DNA from: Tissierella praeacuta DSM 18095
GTDB taxonomy: Bacteria > Bacillota > Clostridia > Tissierellales > Tissierellaceae
Reading direction: 5' to 3'
Assembly (NCBI RefSeq): GCF_900128955.1
Contig: NZ_FQTY01000016.1
Location: forward strand, 1-59,796
DNA length: 59,796 nt
Shown: one piece after another, positions 48,085-56,058 of the stretch
Layout of the letters: each line of letters begins with the position of its first letter
Numbering within the stretch: the stretch's first letter is position 1
Notes under the pieces: generated by a model
Told to the model about the DNA's origin: nothing
Seen by the model: the letters and a program-made list of their open reading frames with translations, nothing else
The model's database searches: none
Made by a program: the position numbers and the translations under genes

Positions 48085-48354
48085 TTATTTATTAATATAC
48101 TTAGAAAACCAATTATTTCCCTTTTTATTTTCAACCTTGTGAAAATCATCTATAGGTATATTTTCATCAATACACCATTTTTTTATATTATATTCTAACT
48201 CACAAGGTACCTTTGCTGCAGTTCCACAGCTTGAACTAACTTGTCTTGGAACAGGCATTAGTTTTACGGGAATACCTTTATTATTCATAAACTTTTCAAA
48301 AATTAATGCATGTTGGGTAACATGAAATGTAACTACACAGTAAAAGTTTTCCAT
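48085..48354 (-). CDS. DUF3343 protein (putative Se/S carrier-like)
   Basis: The 89-residue protein begins MENFYCVVTFHVTQHALIFEK and contains LMPVPRQVSSSCGTAAKV, the conserved Pro-Arg and Ser-Ser-Cys-Gly segment of DUF3343. Such proteins occur beside yedE/yedF in selenium- or sulfur-handling clusters. It ends the three-gene operon with the TusA-like and YedE genes. Confidence 0.82.
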   Translation of the reverse strand: MENFYCVVTFHVTQHALIFEKFMNNKGIPVKLMPVPRQVSSSCGTAAKVPCELEYNIKKWCIDENIPIDDFHKVENKKGNNWFSKYINK

Positions 48355-48362
48355 TAAATCAC

Positions 48363-48575
48363 CTATTTTTTAATATTAATTTTATATTCTCCGTTACTTT
48401 CTTCTACATTTACATTATACCCTTTTCCAGTTACAAATCTAGTAATATTTTCAACTGCAACATGAGTATCAACTAAAACCTGTAAATCTTTATTAGAATT
48501 TTTATCAATTTCATTTTTTGTCATAATAACAGGTTCAGGACAAGATCTACCTCGAGCATCAATAATGTTAGCCAT
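48363..48575 (-). CDS. TusA/SirA-like sulfur or selenium carrier
   Basis: The 70-residue protein has the TusA signature DARGRSCPEPVIMTKNEI with the reactive Cys near residue 12. Full-length YedF proteins carry a second, DsrE-like domain; here only the TusA domain is present and no fragment of the other follows. It overlaps yedE by 8 bases, so the two are co-translated. Confidence 0.85.
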   Translation of the reverse strand: MANIIDARGRSCPEPVIMTKNEIDKNSNKDLQVLVDTHVAVENITRFVTGKGYNVNVEESNGEYKINIKK

Positions 48576-49662
48576 TGATTTTTACCTCCTTAGATTGAGA
48601 TTTGGATTCTTTATTATTTATTACGACACTGTAAGCTAAAAATAATACAAACAAAATACCAACGATAACAGCAATTTTACCATTAGAAGTAACACCTTTA
48701 GGACTAGATGCTAAACTAAAATTATGTGCAAATGCAGCACCAATTATAAGACCTAATACAGTAACTCCTGCATCACCATCTCCTTGACTTGCTAATACAG
48801 TTTGCCTAATAGGGCAGCCACCAAGTAAAACAGAGCAAAGTCCTACAAGGGTCATACCCAGGAAGTTCCAAATATGATTAGCATGAGCCACTGGTTGACC
48901 TTCAAAACCTAGTTTAAAAGTACTAAAATTTAATACAAGATTACCAATTAAATTAAATACAAAAATACCAATTAATCCCCATAAAAAATGATAATCCTTA
49001 ATTAGGATAGCATCTCGAAATCCACCAGCAGTACATATTCTACTTCTTTGAAGAGCAATTCCTACTACAGCACCTGCTACTAATGCTACAATAATAGGTG
49101 CTGCCATAGAGCCAGGACCTTCTGTGCTAAACAGTATAAATGCAGGCTTAACAACTAAGAAAATAAGTAAAATAAGAGCTATAATGGGGAAAATAAATCC
49201 TACAAATTTAGGTTGATCTATATTTCTGCCAAGTGTATAACCTTTTTTGAGGAATTGTACACCAATATAGATTCCTACCACATATCCAATTAATCCTATT
49301 ATGGCATTTAGATCGCCGTTTCCTAATCTTAGAAGCATTCTAAGGGGACAACCTAAAAATACAAGAGCACCAATCATTAAGAAGAAACCTAAAACAAATC
49401 TTATTAAAGGGGAAGAACCACCTTTTACTTTAAAGTCTCCAGTCATATAGGAAACAATAAAAGAACCAAATATAATACCAATTATTTCTGGTCGTATATA
49501 TTGTACTACTTCTGCCCTATGAAGTCCTAAGGCACCTGCAATATCTCTCCAGAAACATGCAATGCATATTCCCATATTGCCAGGATTTCCAAGTTTCATA
49601 AGAATAGCACCTATAAGACCAATAACACCACCATAGATAAACATTTTACGTTTACTACCCAT
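48568..49662 (-). CDS. yedE: YedE-type membrane protein, putative selenium transporter
   Basis: The 364-residue protein has about nine to ten helices and two similar halves, each with a Cys-containing loop: GNMGICIACFWRDIAGALGLHRA with VFLGCPLRMLLRLGNGDLNA, and RSRICTAGGFRDAILIKD with LLGGCPIRQTVLASQGDGDA. These are the YeeE/YedE signatures. Length and a TusA-DUF3343 neighbourhood fit the YedE/FdhT branch linked to selenium metabolism; sulfur transport is the alternative. Confidence 0.85.
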   Translation of the reverse strand: MGSKRKMFIYGGVIGLIGAILMKLGNPGNMGICIACFWRDIAGALGLHRAEVVQYIRPEIIGIIFGSFIVSYMTGDFKVKGGSSPLIRFVLGFFLMIGALVFLGCPLRMLLRLGNGDLNAIIGLIGYVVGIYIGVQFLKKGYTLGRNIDQPKFVGFIFPIIALILLIFLVVKPAFILFSTEGPGSMAAPIIVALVAGAVVGIALQRSRICTAGGFRDAILIKDYHFLWGLIGIFVFNLIGNLVLNFSTFKLGFEGQPVAHANHIWNFLGMTLVGLCSVLLGGCPIRQTVLASQGDGDAGVTVLGLIIGAAFAHNFSLASSPKGVTSNGKIAVIVGILFVLFLAYSVVINNKESKSQSKEVKING

Positions 49663-49731
49663 TTATAAAACCTCCCTTGAAAAATAATTATCAATCTAAA
49701 ATAGATTATATATAATTATTCTTAGATAGAA

Positions 49732-49780
49732 AAATAATAAATATCTATAACCAAAATTTGGTTATAGATATTTATTATTT
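49732..49780 (-). terminator. Very long perfect hairpin after the Crp/Fnr gene
   Basis: Arms of 24 bases (49732-49755 and 49757-49780) are perfectly complementary around a single central base, overlapping the regulator's stop codon. The minus strand continues into a T-rich tail. It separates the regulator gene from yedE. Confidence 0.85.
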
Positions 49781-50455
49781 CAATAGACATTCTTCTAATA
49801 AATCAATATCAATAATTTTTAGTTTATTTTTATGATAATCAATAATACCATCTTCTTTCATTTTAATTAACTCTCTAGATAAAGATGGCCGTGGAATATT
49901 TAGGAGTTCTGCCATTTTTTTTCTGCATACTGGTAGAGTTATCATTTTGGTTTTTTGCTTACTATATTCAACTAAAATAATATTAGCTATTTTCTTTCTT
50001 ACAGTATCATAAGAGAGATTGGTTATTCTATCATTTAACATTAATATTCTATTTGATAATACAGATACAAAATTATTTAGTACCCTATCATCAGAACTCA
50101 TTAGTCTAATAATATCTTCTTTTTTTATATACATTATTTCTGAATCACTAGAAGAAATTATTGTAGCAGGATACTTATGTCTGCCAGAAAAAATAAGGGC
50201 TTCACCAAAGACGTTTCCAGCCTCGAAATTATTTATTGTAACAATTTTTCCAGATGGAAAGGGTTTATGAATTTCAATAGTTCCATATAATATTATTCCT
50301 AAACTGCTGCAATCGTCTTCTTCTATTGCAATTACATCATCTTTTTTATAATTACTTATATTATAGGGAACTGTAGATATTAAGTGATTTATTTCATCTT
50401 TACTTAAATTTCTAAATAATATAGATTTATTTAAACTCTCTAGATATTTATTCAT
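49775..50455 (-). CDS. Crp/Fnr-family transcriptional regulator
   Basis: The 226-residue protein has an N-terminal cyclic-nucleotide-binding-like barrel (LGIILYGTIEIHKPFPSGKIVTINNFEAGNVFGEALIF) and a C-terminal winged helix (LPVCRKKMAELLNIPRPSLSRELIKMKEDGIIDYHKN). It lacks an N-terminal Cys cluster, so it is not an Fnr-type iron-sulfur sensor. Effector unknown. It lies upstream of the yedE operon, in the same direction. Confidence 0.88.
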   Translation of the reverse strand: MNKYLESLNKSILFRNLSKDEINHLISTVPYNISNYKKDDVIAIEEDDCSSLGIILYGTIEIHKPFPSGKIVTINNFEAGNVFGEALIFSGRHKYPATIISSSDSEIMYIKKEDIIRLMSSDDRVLNNFVSVLSNRILMLNDRITNLSYDTVRKKIANIILVEYSKQKTKMITLPVCRKKMAELLNIPRPSLSRELIKMKEDGIIDYHKNKLKIIDIDLLEECLLK

Positions 50456-50644
50456 AAAAACATCCTTTCTAAGTCATTATAGATAAATTATTTAAGTTTT
50501 AGTTATATTATATACTAAAGAAAATGAAAAATAAAAACAAGGATGATTTCATTAAATTATATAAATAAAATAAATAATAAAAAATTAAAGATAAATGAAT
50601 TTTTTATTAAAAAATGGGTAAATAGAATTAGGATAAAGTATTTA

Positions 50645-50675
50645 TCTATTGTTATATACAGTATATAACAATAGA
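50645..50675. promoter_or_regulatory. 31-bp perfect palindrome in an intergenic region
   Basis: TCTATTGTTATATAC (50645-50659) and GTATATAACAATAGA (50661-50675) are perfect 15-bp arms around one base. No T-run follows on the plus strand, so an operator is more likely than a terminator. It lies in the 310-base gap between the divergent Crp/Fnr gene and the next plus-strand gene. An isolated AGGAGG with a two-codon frame (ATG ACT TAG) follows at 50696. Confidence 0.7.
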
Positions 50676-50765
50676 AGCCTTTAGGAGGTTTATTTATGAC
50701 TTAGAGAAATTTTCCTGTTCTATATTTTACAATGTTTTTTATAAAATCAAAAAGGAGCTATTGTA

Positions 50766-51050
50766 ATGAATAAGATTATGTTAATTAGTAAATTAAATCC
50801 TCAAGATTATACAGAGGAGAAGAAAAAAATATTTTTTTCATTAGGCGGAATGAACATACCTACTATTGAAAACAAGATTATTGATGTTTTACATAAATCG
50901 GGGCTAGTAGGATTAAATGATATAGTTTTAAAATATAACGGAATTGAATTAAATATTACAACACAGCAAATACCAAGTATAGTAAGGCTTTTGTGTAATG
51001 AGAATATTTCCATATATAGTATTTATCAATTTTACAATCCAGATTTATAG
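50766..51050 (+). CDS. Small hypothetical protein
   Basis: This 94-residue protein begins MNKIMLISKLNPQDYTEEKKKIFF. The C-terminal half (NGIELNITTQQIPSIVRLLCNENISIYSIYQFYNP) looks like a small alpha/beta domain, loosely like an ACT-type or ABC-accessory fold, but I do not recognise a family. AAAGGAGC precedes the ATG with good spacing. It lies behind the large palindrome and before the DUF4230 gene. Confidence 0.6.
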   Translation: MNKIMLISKLNPQDYTEEKKKIFFSLGGMNIPTIENKIIDVLHKSGLVGLNDIVLKYNGIELNITTQQIPSIVRLLCNENISIYSIYQFYNPDL

Positions 51051-51094
51051 CATATTATCCTTCTAAGTTATGGAGGGACTAACGGGGTGATAGG

Positions 51095-51688
51095 ATGAAA
51101 CGTTTTGAACATATTAAATGGAAATTAATATTAATAGCAATAGTTATAGTAATGGTATTGGGAATAATTGGATATGCTAAAATTTCAACGACACGAAAGA
51201 CAAATCTTCTATCAAATAAGGTTGAAGAAAATATTCTTAGATTAGTTGAATTATCAACTGTAAAATATAATTATACTAATATAGTTGAGTATGAAGATAA
51301 AATAGAATTAAGTGGTATAGGTATTCCTTTTACTAATAAAAAATTTATTTTAAAATATAGTGGTTATATTAAAGCAGGTATAGAATTAGATTCTATAGAG
51401 GTTAATTTAAAAGATAAAGAAACTATAGAGATAAAAATGGATAAAGCAAAGATATTTGAAAATGTAATTCCAGAAGAAGAAGTTTATTTTTATGATGAAA
51501 GAGACTCTGTATTTAATAAGCTAAGCTTTAAAGATCTTTATGTAGTTCTTATACAAGAAAAAGAAAAAATGAAAGATGAAGTAATAGATAAGGGAATTCT
51601 AAATGATGCAGAAAAAAACGGTAAGGAAATAATTACTTCTCTATTAGAAGGAATGGGATTTAAAAAAATTATAATTGTATTCAAATAG
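51095..51688 (+). CDS. DUF4230-like membrane-anchored protein
   Basis: The 197-residue protein has one N-terminal membrane helix (residues about 10-27) and an extracytoplasmic domain with NILRLVELSTVKYNYTNIVEY, YSGYIKAGIELDSIEV and KAKIFENVIPEEEVYFYDERDSVFN, the DUF4230 pattern. Function unknown. GGAGGGACTAACGGGGTGATAGG lies upstream of the ATG. Confidence 0.75.
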   Translation: MKRFEHIKWKLILIAIVIVMVLGIIGYAKISTTRKTNLLSNKVEENILRLVELSTVKYNYTNIVEYEDKIELSGIGIPFTNKKFILKYSGYIKAGIELDSIEVNLKDKETIEIKMDKAKIFENVIPEEEVYFYDERDSVFNKLSFKDLYVVLIQEKEKMKDEVIDKGILNDAEKNGKEIITSLLEGMGFKKIIIVFK

Positions 51689-51795
51689 CTAATAAATTCC
51701 CCCCTAAAATTTTATTATAATTTTATTAGATTGAAATTAAGTTGTAAGTTTAATTTGTAAAATTATAGCATATTAATGTTAGAAGGGGGGATACG

Positions 51796-52515
51796 ATGAA
51801 TAAAGATCTTGAAATGTTTATTTTAATAATTTTATTATTAACTATTTTTTTAATTTTAGGAAATCATATACACAGATATTCAACTGTTAAGAAGTTTAAT
51901 TTAGAGGATGTATATTTGAAGGATAAAACTCAAAATTATACTATATTAGTTGAAGTAGATAAAAAACAACTTAAATTAATAGATATTGAAAATGAAAGTA
52001 TAATAAAGATTTATCCAATAGCAACTGGAAGACCAAATTCACCAACTCCTCTGGGTACATTTGAAATAATAGAGAAAGCACAATGGGGTGAGGGATTTGG
52101 TACTAGGTGGATGGGACTTAATGTACCCTGGGGGAAATATGGAATTCATGGTACAAATAAACCAGGCTCTATTGGTGGGAATTTATCTGCAGGATGCATT
52201 CGTATGAGAAATAGTGATGTAGAAGAACTTTATTCAATGGTAAAACATAATACAAAGGTAACTATAACTAATGGTATATATGGACCTTTTGGGCAAGGAT
52301 TTAGAGAAATAAGACCTGGTGATAGAGGTGCAGATGTTTTAGAAGTCCAAAAGAGATTAGCACAGAAAGGCTATTATGAAGGCAGCTTAGATGGAATTTA
52401 TGGAGAAGGAATGAAAGCATCATTGATAAGATACTTAAAGGACAATGATATTGTTCTTACTGACAAAATAGATTACAAAATATATAATATTTTAGATATT
52501 ATTTTAATGGAATAA
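51796..52515 (+). CDS. L,D-transpeptidase with peptidoglycan-binding domain
   Basis: The 239-residue protein has an N-terminal membrane anchor (about 7-24) and a YkuD catalytic domain (about 50-160) with the active-site motif HGTNKPGSIGGNLSAGCIRM. A C-terminal PG_binding_1 repeat follows (GDRGADVLEVQKRLAQKGYYEGSLDGIYGEG). Such enzymes form 3-3 cross-links or attach proteins to peptidoglycan outside the membrane; a role in spore or vegetative wall cannot be told apart. GAAGGGGGG precedes the ATG. Confidence 0.9.
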   Translation: MNKDLEMFILIILLLTIFLILGNHIHRYSTVKKFNLEDVYLKDKTQNYTILVEVDKKQLKLIDIENESIIKIYPIATGRPNSPTPLGTFEIIEKAQWGEGFGTRWMGLNVPWGKYGIHGTNKPGSIGGNLSAGCIRMRNSDVEELYSMVKHNTKVTITNGIYGPFGQGFREIRPGDRGADVLEVQKRLAQKGYYEGSLDGIYGEGMKASLIRYLKDNDIVLTDKIDYKIYNILDIILME

Positions 52516-52624
52516 CATATTTGTGATTAAATGGAAAAGCTTTGGGTATCATAACATTGTAATGAAGTTAAATAAAAAATAAATAAATATAAAAATTAAA
52601 TAGTAAAATTATAGGAGGTTTATT

Positions 52625-53113
52625 ATGGCATCAGAAAAATTATTAAAAGAACTAAATGATCAGTTTAATTTTGAAATATCATCAGCATATTATTACATGG
52701 GAATGGCAGCATATTGCTCTGATAAAAACATGAATGGCTTTGCTAATTTTTTTGTAGCACAAGCTAAAGAAGAATATTCACATGCTATGAAGTTCTATGA
52801 ATTTATATATGATATGGATGGAAGAGTTAGAACTCAAGCTATAGCTGAACCTAAAAATGATTATAACTCATTCTTAGAAGTATTTGAAGAAGCTTTAAAA
52901 CATGAAAAGTTAGTTACTTCAAAAATCCATAAATTATTAGAAATAGCAGAAGAAGAAAAATCATATCCAACTATTCAGTTCTTACAATGGTTTGTTGAAG
53001 AGCAATTAGAAGAAGAAAATAGCATGAAGGATATAATATTTAACTTAGAAGGAATTAAAGATAATTTCCAAGGACTATATCTATTAGATAAAGAGTTAGG
53101 AGCAAGACAGTAA
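52625..53113 (+). CDS. Non-haem ferritin
   Basis: The 162-residue protein has the ferritin ligand set: Glu in FNFEISSAYYYMG, the EExxH motif (AKEEYSHAMKFYEFI) and the C-helix Glu region EEQLEEENSMKDI. It stores iron as a 24-subunit cage. ATAGGAGGT precedes the ATG. No Fur box is evident immediately upstream. Confidence 0.95.
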   Translation: MASEKLLKELNDQFNFEISSAYYYMGMAAYCSDKNMNGFANFFVAQAKEEYSHAMKFYEFIYDMDGRVRTQAIAEPKNDYNSFLEVFEEALKHEKLVTSKIHKLLEIAEEEKSYPTIQFLQWFVEEQLEEENSMKDIIFNLEGIKDNFQGLYLLDKELGARQ

Positions 53114-53122
53114 CATGAATAT

Positions 53123-53156
53123 AAAAAAGATAGGTCAATATTGACCTATCTTTTTT
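53123..53156. terminator. Bidirectional terminator between ferritin and SASP genes
   Basis: AAAAAAGATAGGTCAAT and ATTGACCTATCTTTTTT are perfectly complementary, with T-runs on both strands, between two convergent genes. Confidence 0.95.
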
Positions 53157-53164
53157 AAAACTTA

Positions 53165-53380
53165 TTATTTTCCACTTAAATTTTGTTGAGCCATTTCAAC
53201 TAATTTCTTAGTCATATATCCACCAACATAACCATTTTGTCTTGATGGTAGATTACCTTTATCTAGAGAATCATAGTTTGCCATACCTAGTTCAGAAGCA
53301 ATTTCTAATTTCATTTGGTCAAGAGCTTGACGTGCTCCTGGAACAACTATTTTGTTACTGCTGTTATTATTTGTAGTCAT
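53165..53380 (-). CDS. Alpha/beta-type small acid-soluble spore protein
   Basis: SASPs coat spore DNA and protect it from UV and heat. The 71-residue protein has both family motifs: KLEIASELGMANYDSLDKGN, which includes the GPR-protease site, and RQNGYVGGYMTKKLVEMAQ. An upstream in-frame ATG lies before AAAGGAGA, so the ATG at 53380 is used. Its forespore sigma-G control is known for the family; I did not identify the promoter with confidence. Confidence 0.95.
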   Translation of the reverse strand: MTTNNNSSNKIVVPGARQALDQMKLEIASELGMANYDSLDKGNLPSRQNGYVGGYMTKKLVEMAQQNLSGK

Positions 53381-53554
53381 TTTTTTATCTCCTTTCAATC
53401 TTGATTTTGTAAAACTTTGGTGTAGTAGTATTATGTGTAGAAAATAATTTAATAATCATGTAATATTATGTATTATTGAATTTAGCTTCCAATTCTACCA
53501 TAAACATCAAATTTTTTTAAAATGGCTTATCCTCCTTTTCCAATAGATATAAAA

Positions 53555-53587
53555 GAAAATCCCAGAAGTTTAGGGGATTTTCTTTTT
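53555..53587. terminator. Terminator-like hairpin before cotJA
   Basis: GAAAATCCC (53555-53563) pairs with GGGATTTTC (53574-53582) and is followed by TTTTT; the minus strand also reads into T. No gene ends here, so it may insulate the cotJ operon from its surroundings. The rest of the 270-base gap shows no gene. Confidence 0.75.
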
Positions 53588-53667
53588 GTATTAATATAGG
53601 TCACTTGTCACCATATTTTCTTTTCCACGTAATATATAATGAACAGTTCTTTTAGGAGGTAGATAAG

Positions 53668-53862
53668 ATGTATAAAGAGTATAATATAGAAGAAAGACCA
53701 TGTTGTCCTGGTGCATTGGCGAGGGCTTGTGTACCTTTTCAAATTATGAATCAAGTATTCAGTCCTAGAGAAGCACTACAGAAGGGAACATTGTTTCCAG
53801 AGTTATATCAACCATATGTAATAAAGGATGATAGAGAAGGTGGGTGTAGATATTATGGATAG
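53668..53862 (+). CDS. cotJA: Spore coat-associated protein CotJA
   Basis: The 64-residue protein has the CotJA pattern: ACVPFQIMNQVFSPREALQKGTLFPELYQPY. CotJA is needed for CotJC assembly in the inner coat of Bacillus and is made in the mother cell. TAGGAGGT precedes the ATG. It overlaps cotJB by 8 bases. Confidence 0.93.
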   Translation: MYKEYNIEERPCCPGALARACVPFQIMNQVFSPREALQKGTLFPELYQPYVIKDDREGGCRYYG

Positions 53863-54115
53863 GACACAAATGGATTTTCTTGTAGAATTAATGGAAGTAT
53901 CTTTTGTTTTAGTAGAAACAGCTCTATATTTAGATACTCATCCAAATGATGAAAAGGCTTTGAGACTTCATAATAACGCATCTCAAAGATATAATGAATT
54001 AGAAATTATGTATCAATCAAAATATGGTCCTCTAAAAAATACAGGTATGAGCAAATATCCTTGGGGTTATATTGATGGACCTTGGCCTTGGGAAATAAAT
54101 TTTACTAATTTTTAA
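53855..54115 (+). CDS. cotJB: Spore coat protein CotJB
   Basis: The protein starts MDRTQMDFLVELMEVSFVLVETALYLDTHP and ends YPWGYIDGPWPWEINF, typical of CotJB (86 residues). An in-frame ATG at 53828 would extend into cotJA; the ATG at 53855, behind AAGGTGGG, gives the family start. Middle gene of cotJABC. Confidence 0.93.
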   Translation: MDRTQMDFLVELMEVSFVLVETALYLDTHPNDEKALRLHNNASQRYNELEIMYQSKYGPLKNTGMSKYPWGYIDGPWPWEINFTNF

Positions 54116-54127
54116 AGGAGGATAACT

Positions 54128-54346
54128 ATGTGGGTATATGAAAAAAAATTACAATATCCAGTAAGGGTGGATACAACTAACCCAGCATTGGCTGCAATGA
54201 TATTAGAACAGTTTGGAGGACCAGATGGTGAATTATCAGCAGGAATAAGATATTTAACACAAAGATGGACTATGCCAACGAATGAAGGAAAGGCAATATT
54301 AACAGACATAGGTACAGAAGAATATGTACCCATATCTTATCAATAA
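54128..54346 (+). CDS. cotJC: CotJC, 5' part interrupted by an insertion
   Basis: CotJC is a manganese-catalase-like inner-coat protein. The first 65 codons (MWVYEKKLQYPVRV to LTDIGTEE) match CotJC; then the frame enters the inserted DNA, adds YVPISYQ and stops. Expected metal ligand Glu35 is present, as is Glu65 of the next ligand motif ExxH, whose His is now 4.7 kb away. AAAGGAGG precedes the ATG. The 72-residue product cannot bind the dimanganese centre, so this form is inactive until the element leaves. Confidence 0.93.
   Translation: MWVYEKKLQYPVRVDTTNPALAAMILEQFGGPDGELSAGIRYLTQRWTMPTNEGKAILTDIGTEEYVPISYQ
54312..54323 (+). repeat. Left attachment site core of the cotJC element
   Basis: GTACAGAAGAAT is shared exactly with 59046-59057. 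The bases next to it differ on both sides of the core between the two junctions, so the direct repeat is 12 bp. It covers the codons for Thr-Glu-Glu of CotJC. Confidence 0.9.
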
Positions 54347-54352
54347 TAAAAG

Positions 54353-54372
54353 AAAACTACCTAGGTAGTTTT
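54353..54372 (-). terminator. Terminator of the recombinase gene
   Basis: AAAACTACCTAGGTAGTTTT is a perfect 20-bp palindrome over the recombinase stop codon; on the minus strand it is followed by TCTTTTATT. It would also stop read-through toward cotJC. Confidence 0.75.
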
Positions 54373-55913
54373 AGGTAGATTTCTAATTCAAATTCATCAG
54401 GATTATTATGCCATCTTCCATTTACGGTTTTACAGTATACGGCTTTTTCTAGAATTTCTTTAAGTAAATTATTTTTATCTGCAGGTTCATCTAATGTCCA
54501 ATAAACCTTTATAATGTTTTCTATTTTGGGAATTAATATTTCTTTATGTAATTCACTATATTCTTCTGAATTTATTTTATTTAATAAGTAATTTTTATCT
54601 TTTTTTAATGAATCTATTTCTTCACATATTAATTTAGATCTATTTATAAATAATTGGTTAGAGTATATACCTTGCTCTAATAAATCATACATATTATTTA
54701 GCTGCTTATTTAAAGTATCTAACTTAATATCTAGTTTAGAAATAGATTTGTTTATTATATCTATTTCTAGATTATATTTTTTATTTTCTTGTTTTTTATA
54801 TTTTAATTTATGCTCTTGAAGCCATATTTCTAAAGAATCAAGTAATCGTTTCTCTACTAAATTAAGATATGAACTTACATTTGTACAAGTTGGACCATCA
54901 CATATAAGTGTTGCGGGATAATTTTTATAGGGTCGCCTTTTTAATTTTCTGTTACAGATTTTACATACAATTAATCCAGCCAGAGGATTCATTATTTTAT
55001 ATCTAGTTGGAACTGGTACTGTTGGATTTTTTTCAAGATATTTTTGAGCTAAGTTAAATATATATTCGTCTATAATAGGATTATGTAGTCCCTTTACTAA
55101 AATCCAATCTTTTTTATCAGCACGAGGCCTCTCTTTTATTATCTTGCCCTCTATCATTTTTTTAACTTCTGGTCTGCTGTTCCACCTTATTTTCCCTATG
55201 TATACAGGATTAGATAGTATTCCTCTAATGGTAGATGTTGTCCAGTCACCGCCTTTAACAGTGGGTATTTTTATTTCATTTAATTTATTTGCTATAAGAG
55301 ATATACCAATCCTATTATCATCAGTATACAATTTGTAAATTAATTTAACAATTTTAGCTTCATTGGGGTTAATTTCTAATGTATATCCTTTTTGGTTTTT
55401 TAATTTTACCCTTTTATAGCCATATGGAGCCATAGTACCTAAATATTTACCTTCTTGGATTGATTGTATTCTTCCTCTTTGCAAACGTCTATTAATGGCT
55501 TTATATTCTCTTCTAGACATAAATAATCCAAATTCAAAATATTCTTCATCAAATTCATTTAAAGGATCGTATATTTTCATAGGAGAAATAATTTTAGTAT
55601 TAGAGTATTTGAAAGTCTGAGCTACAAGTCCCTGATCCATAGTGTCACCACGAGCTAATCTTTCTACTTCTATTACAAATACACCTTTCCAAACTCCTTG
55701 TTCTACATCAGAGAGCAATCGTTGCATTTCTGGTCTAGATGCAATTGTTTCTCCAGATACTACCTCTCTATAAATAGCATCCTTATTAATAGATATATTC
55801 ATTTTAGTAGCTAAGTCTAAAAGAATATTTTCATGTCTTTTAAGAGTTTCTTCTTCTCCACCTAATTCAGATTCTATGTCCTTTCTTGATTTCCTTAGAT
55901 ACATGCAATACAT
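54357..55913 (-). CDS. Large serine recombinase (SpoIVCA-like)
   Basis: The 518-residue enzyme has an N-terminal resolvase domain with the catalytic Ser9 in YLRKSR and VFVIEVERLARGD near 80. A Recombinase domain follows (GTMAPYGYKRV to NPVYIGKIRWNSRPEV, about 160-260). Next come a zinc ribbon (CKIC about 315-318, then CDGPTC) and a long coiled coil (about 380-470). This is the domain order of phiC31/SpoIVCA-type integrases. GAGGTGAG precedes the ATG. It reads toward the left junction. No clear sigma-E or sigma-K promoter was found by eye. Confidence 0.95.
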   Translation of the reverse strand: MYCMYLRKSRKDIESELGGEEETLKRHENILLDLATKMNISINKDAIYREVVSGETIASRPEMQRLLSDVEQGVWKGVFVIEVERLARGDTMDQGLVAQTFKYSNTKIISPMKIYDPLNEFDEEYFEFGLFMSRREYKAINRRLQRGRIQSIQEGKYLGTMAPYGYKRVKLKNQKGYTLEINPNEAKIVKLIYKLYTDDNRIGISLIANKLNEIKIPTVKGGDWTTSTIRGILSNPVYIGKIRWNSRPEVKKMIEGKIIKERPRADKKDWILVKGLHNPIIDEYIFNLAQKYLEKNPTVPVPTRYKIMNPLAGLIVCKICNRKLKRRPYKNYPATLICDGPTCTNVSSYLNLVEKRLLDSLEIWLQEHKLKYKKQENKKYNLEIDIINKSISKLDIKLDTLNKQLNNMYDLLEQGIYSNQLFINRSKLICEEIDSLKKDKNYLLNKINSEEYSELHKEILIPKIENIIKVYWTLDEPADKNNLLKEILEKAVYCKTVNGRWHNNPDEFELEIYLKLPR

Positions 55914-55930
55914 TTTCTCACCTCATCCAC

Positions 55931-55970
55931 TATATTATATTAGAAAGGATTATATTATATTAGAAAAGAT
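55931..55970 (-). repeat. Tandem 20-bp repeat in the recombinase promoter region
   Basis: TATATTATATTAGAAAGGAT (55931-55950) is followed directly by the same 20 bases with one change (55951-55970). On the minus strand each copy contains TAATATAATATA, so the repeat supplies -10-like sequences about 20 bases before the recombinase start. Confidence 0.85.
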
Positions 55971-56058
55971 ATATGAATGAAATTAGTAAACCCTATTTTT
56001 TTATGAATGGCATAGGACAAAATTACTCTAACATAAGGTGTATAAAGGGGTTGGTAGT

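Noticed and set aside
50696-50704. AGGAGG followed by ATG ACT TAG
   Set aside because: A two-codon frame is not supportable as a gene; possibly a decayed start region or a chance purine run.
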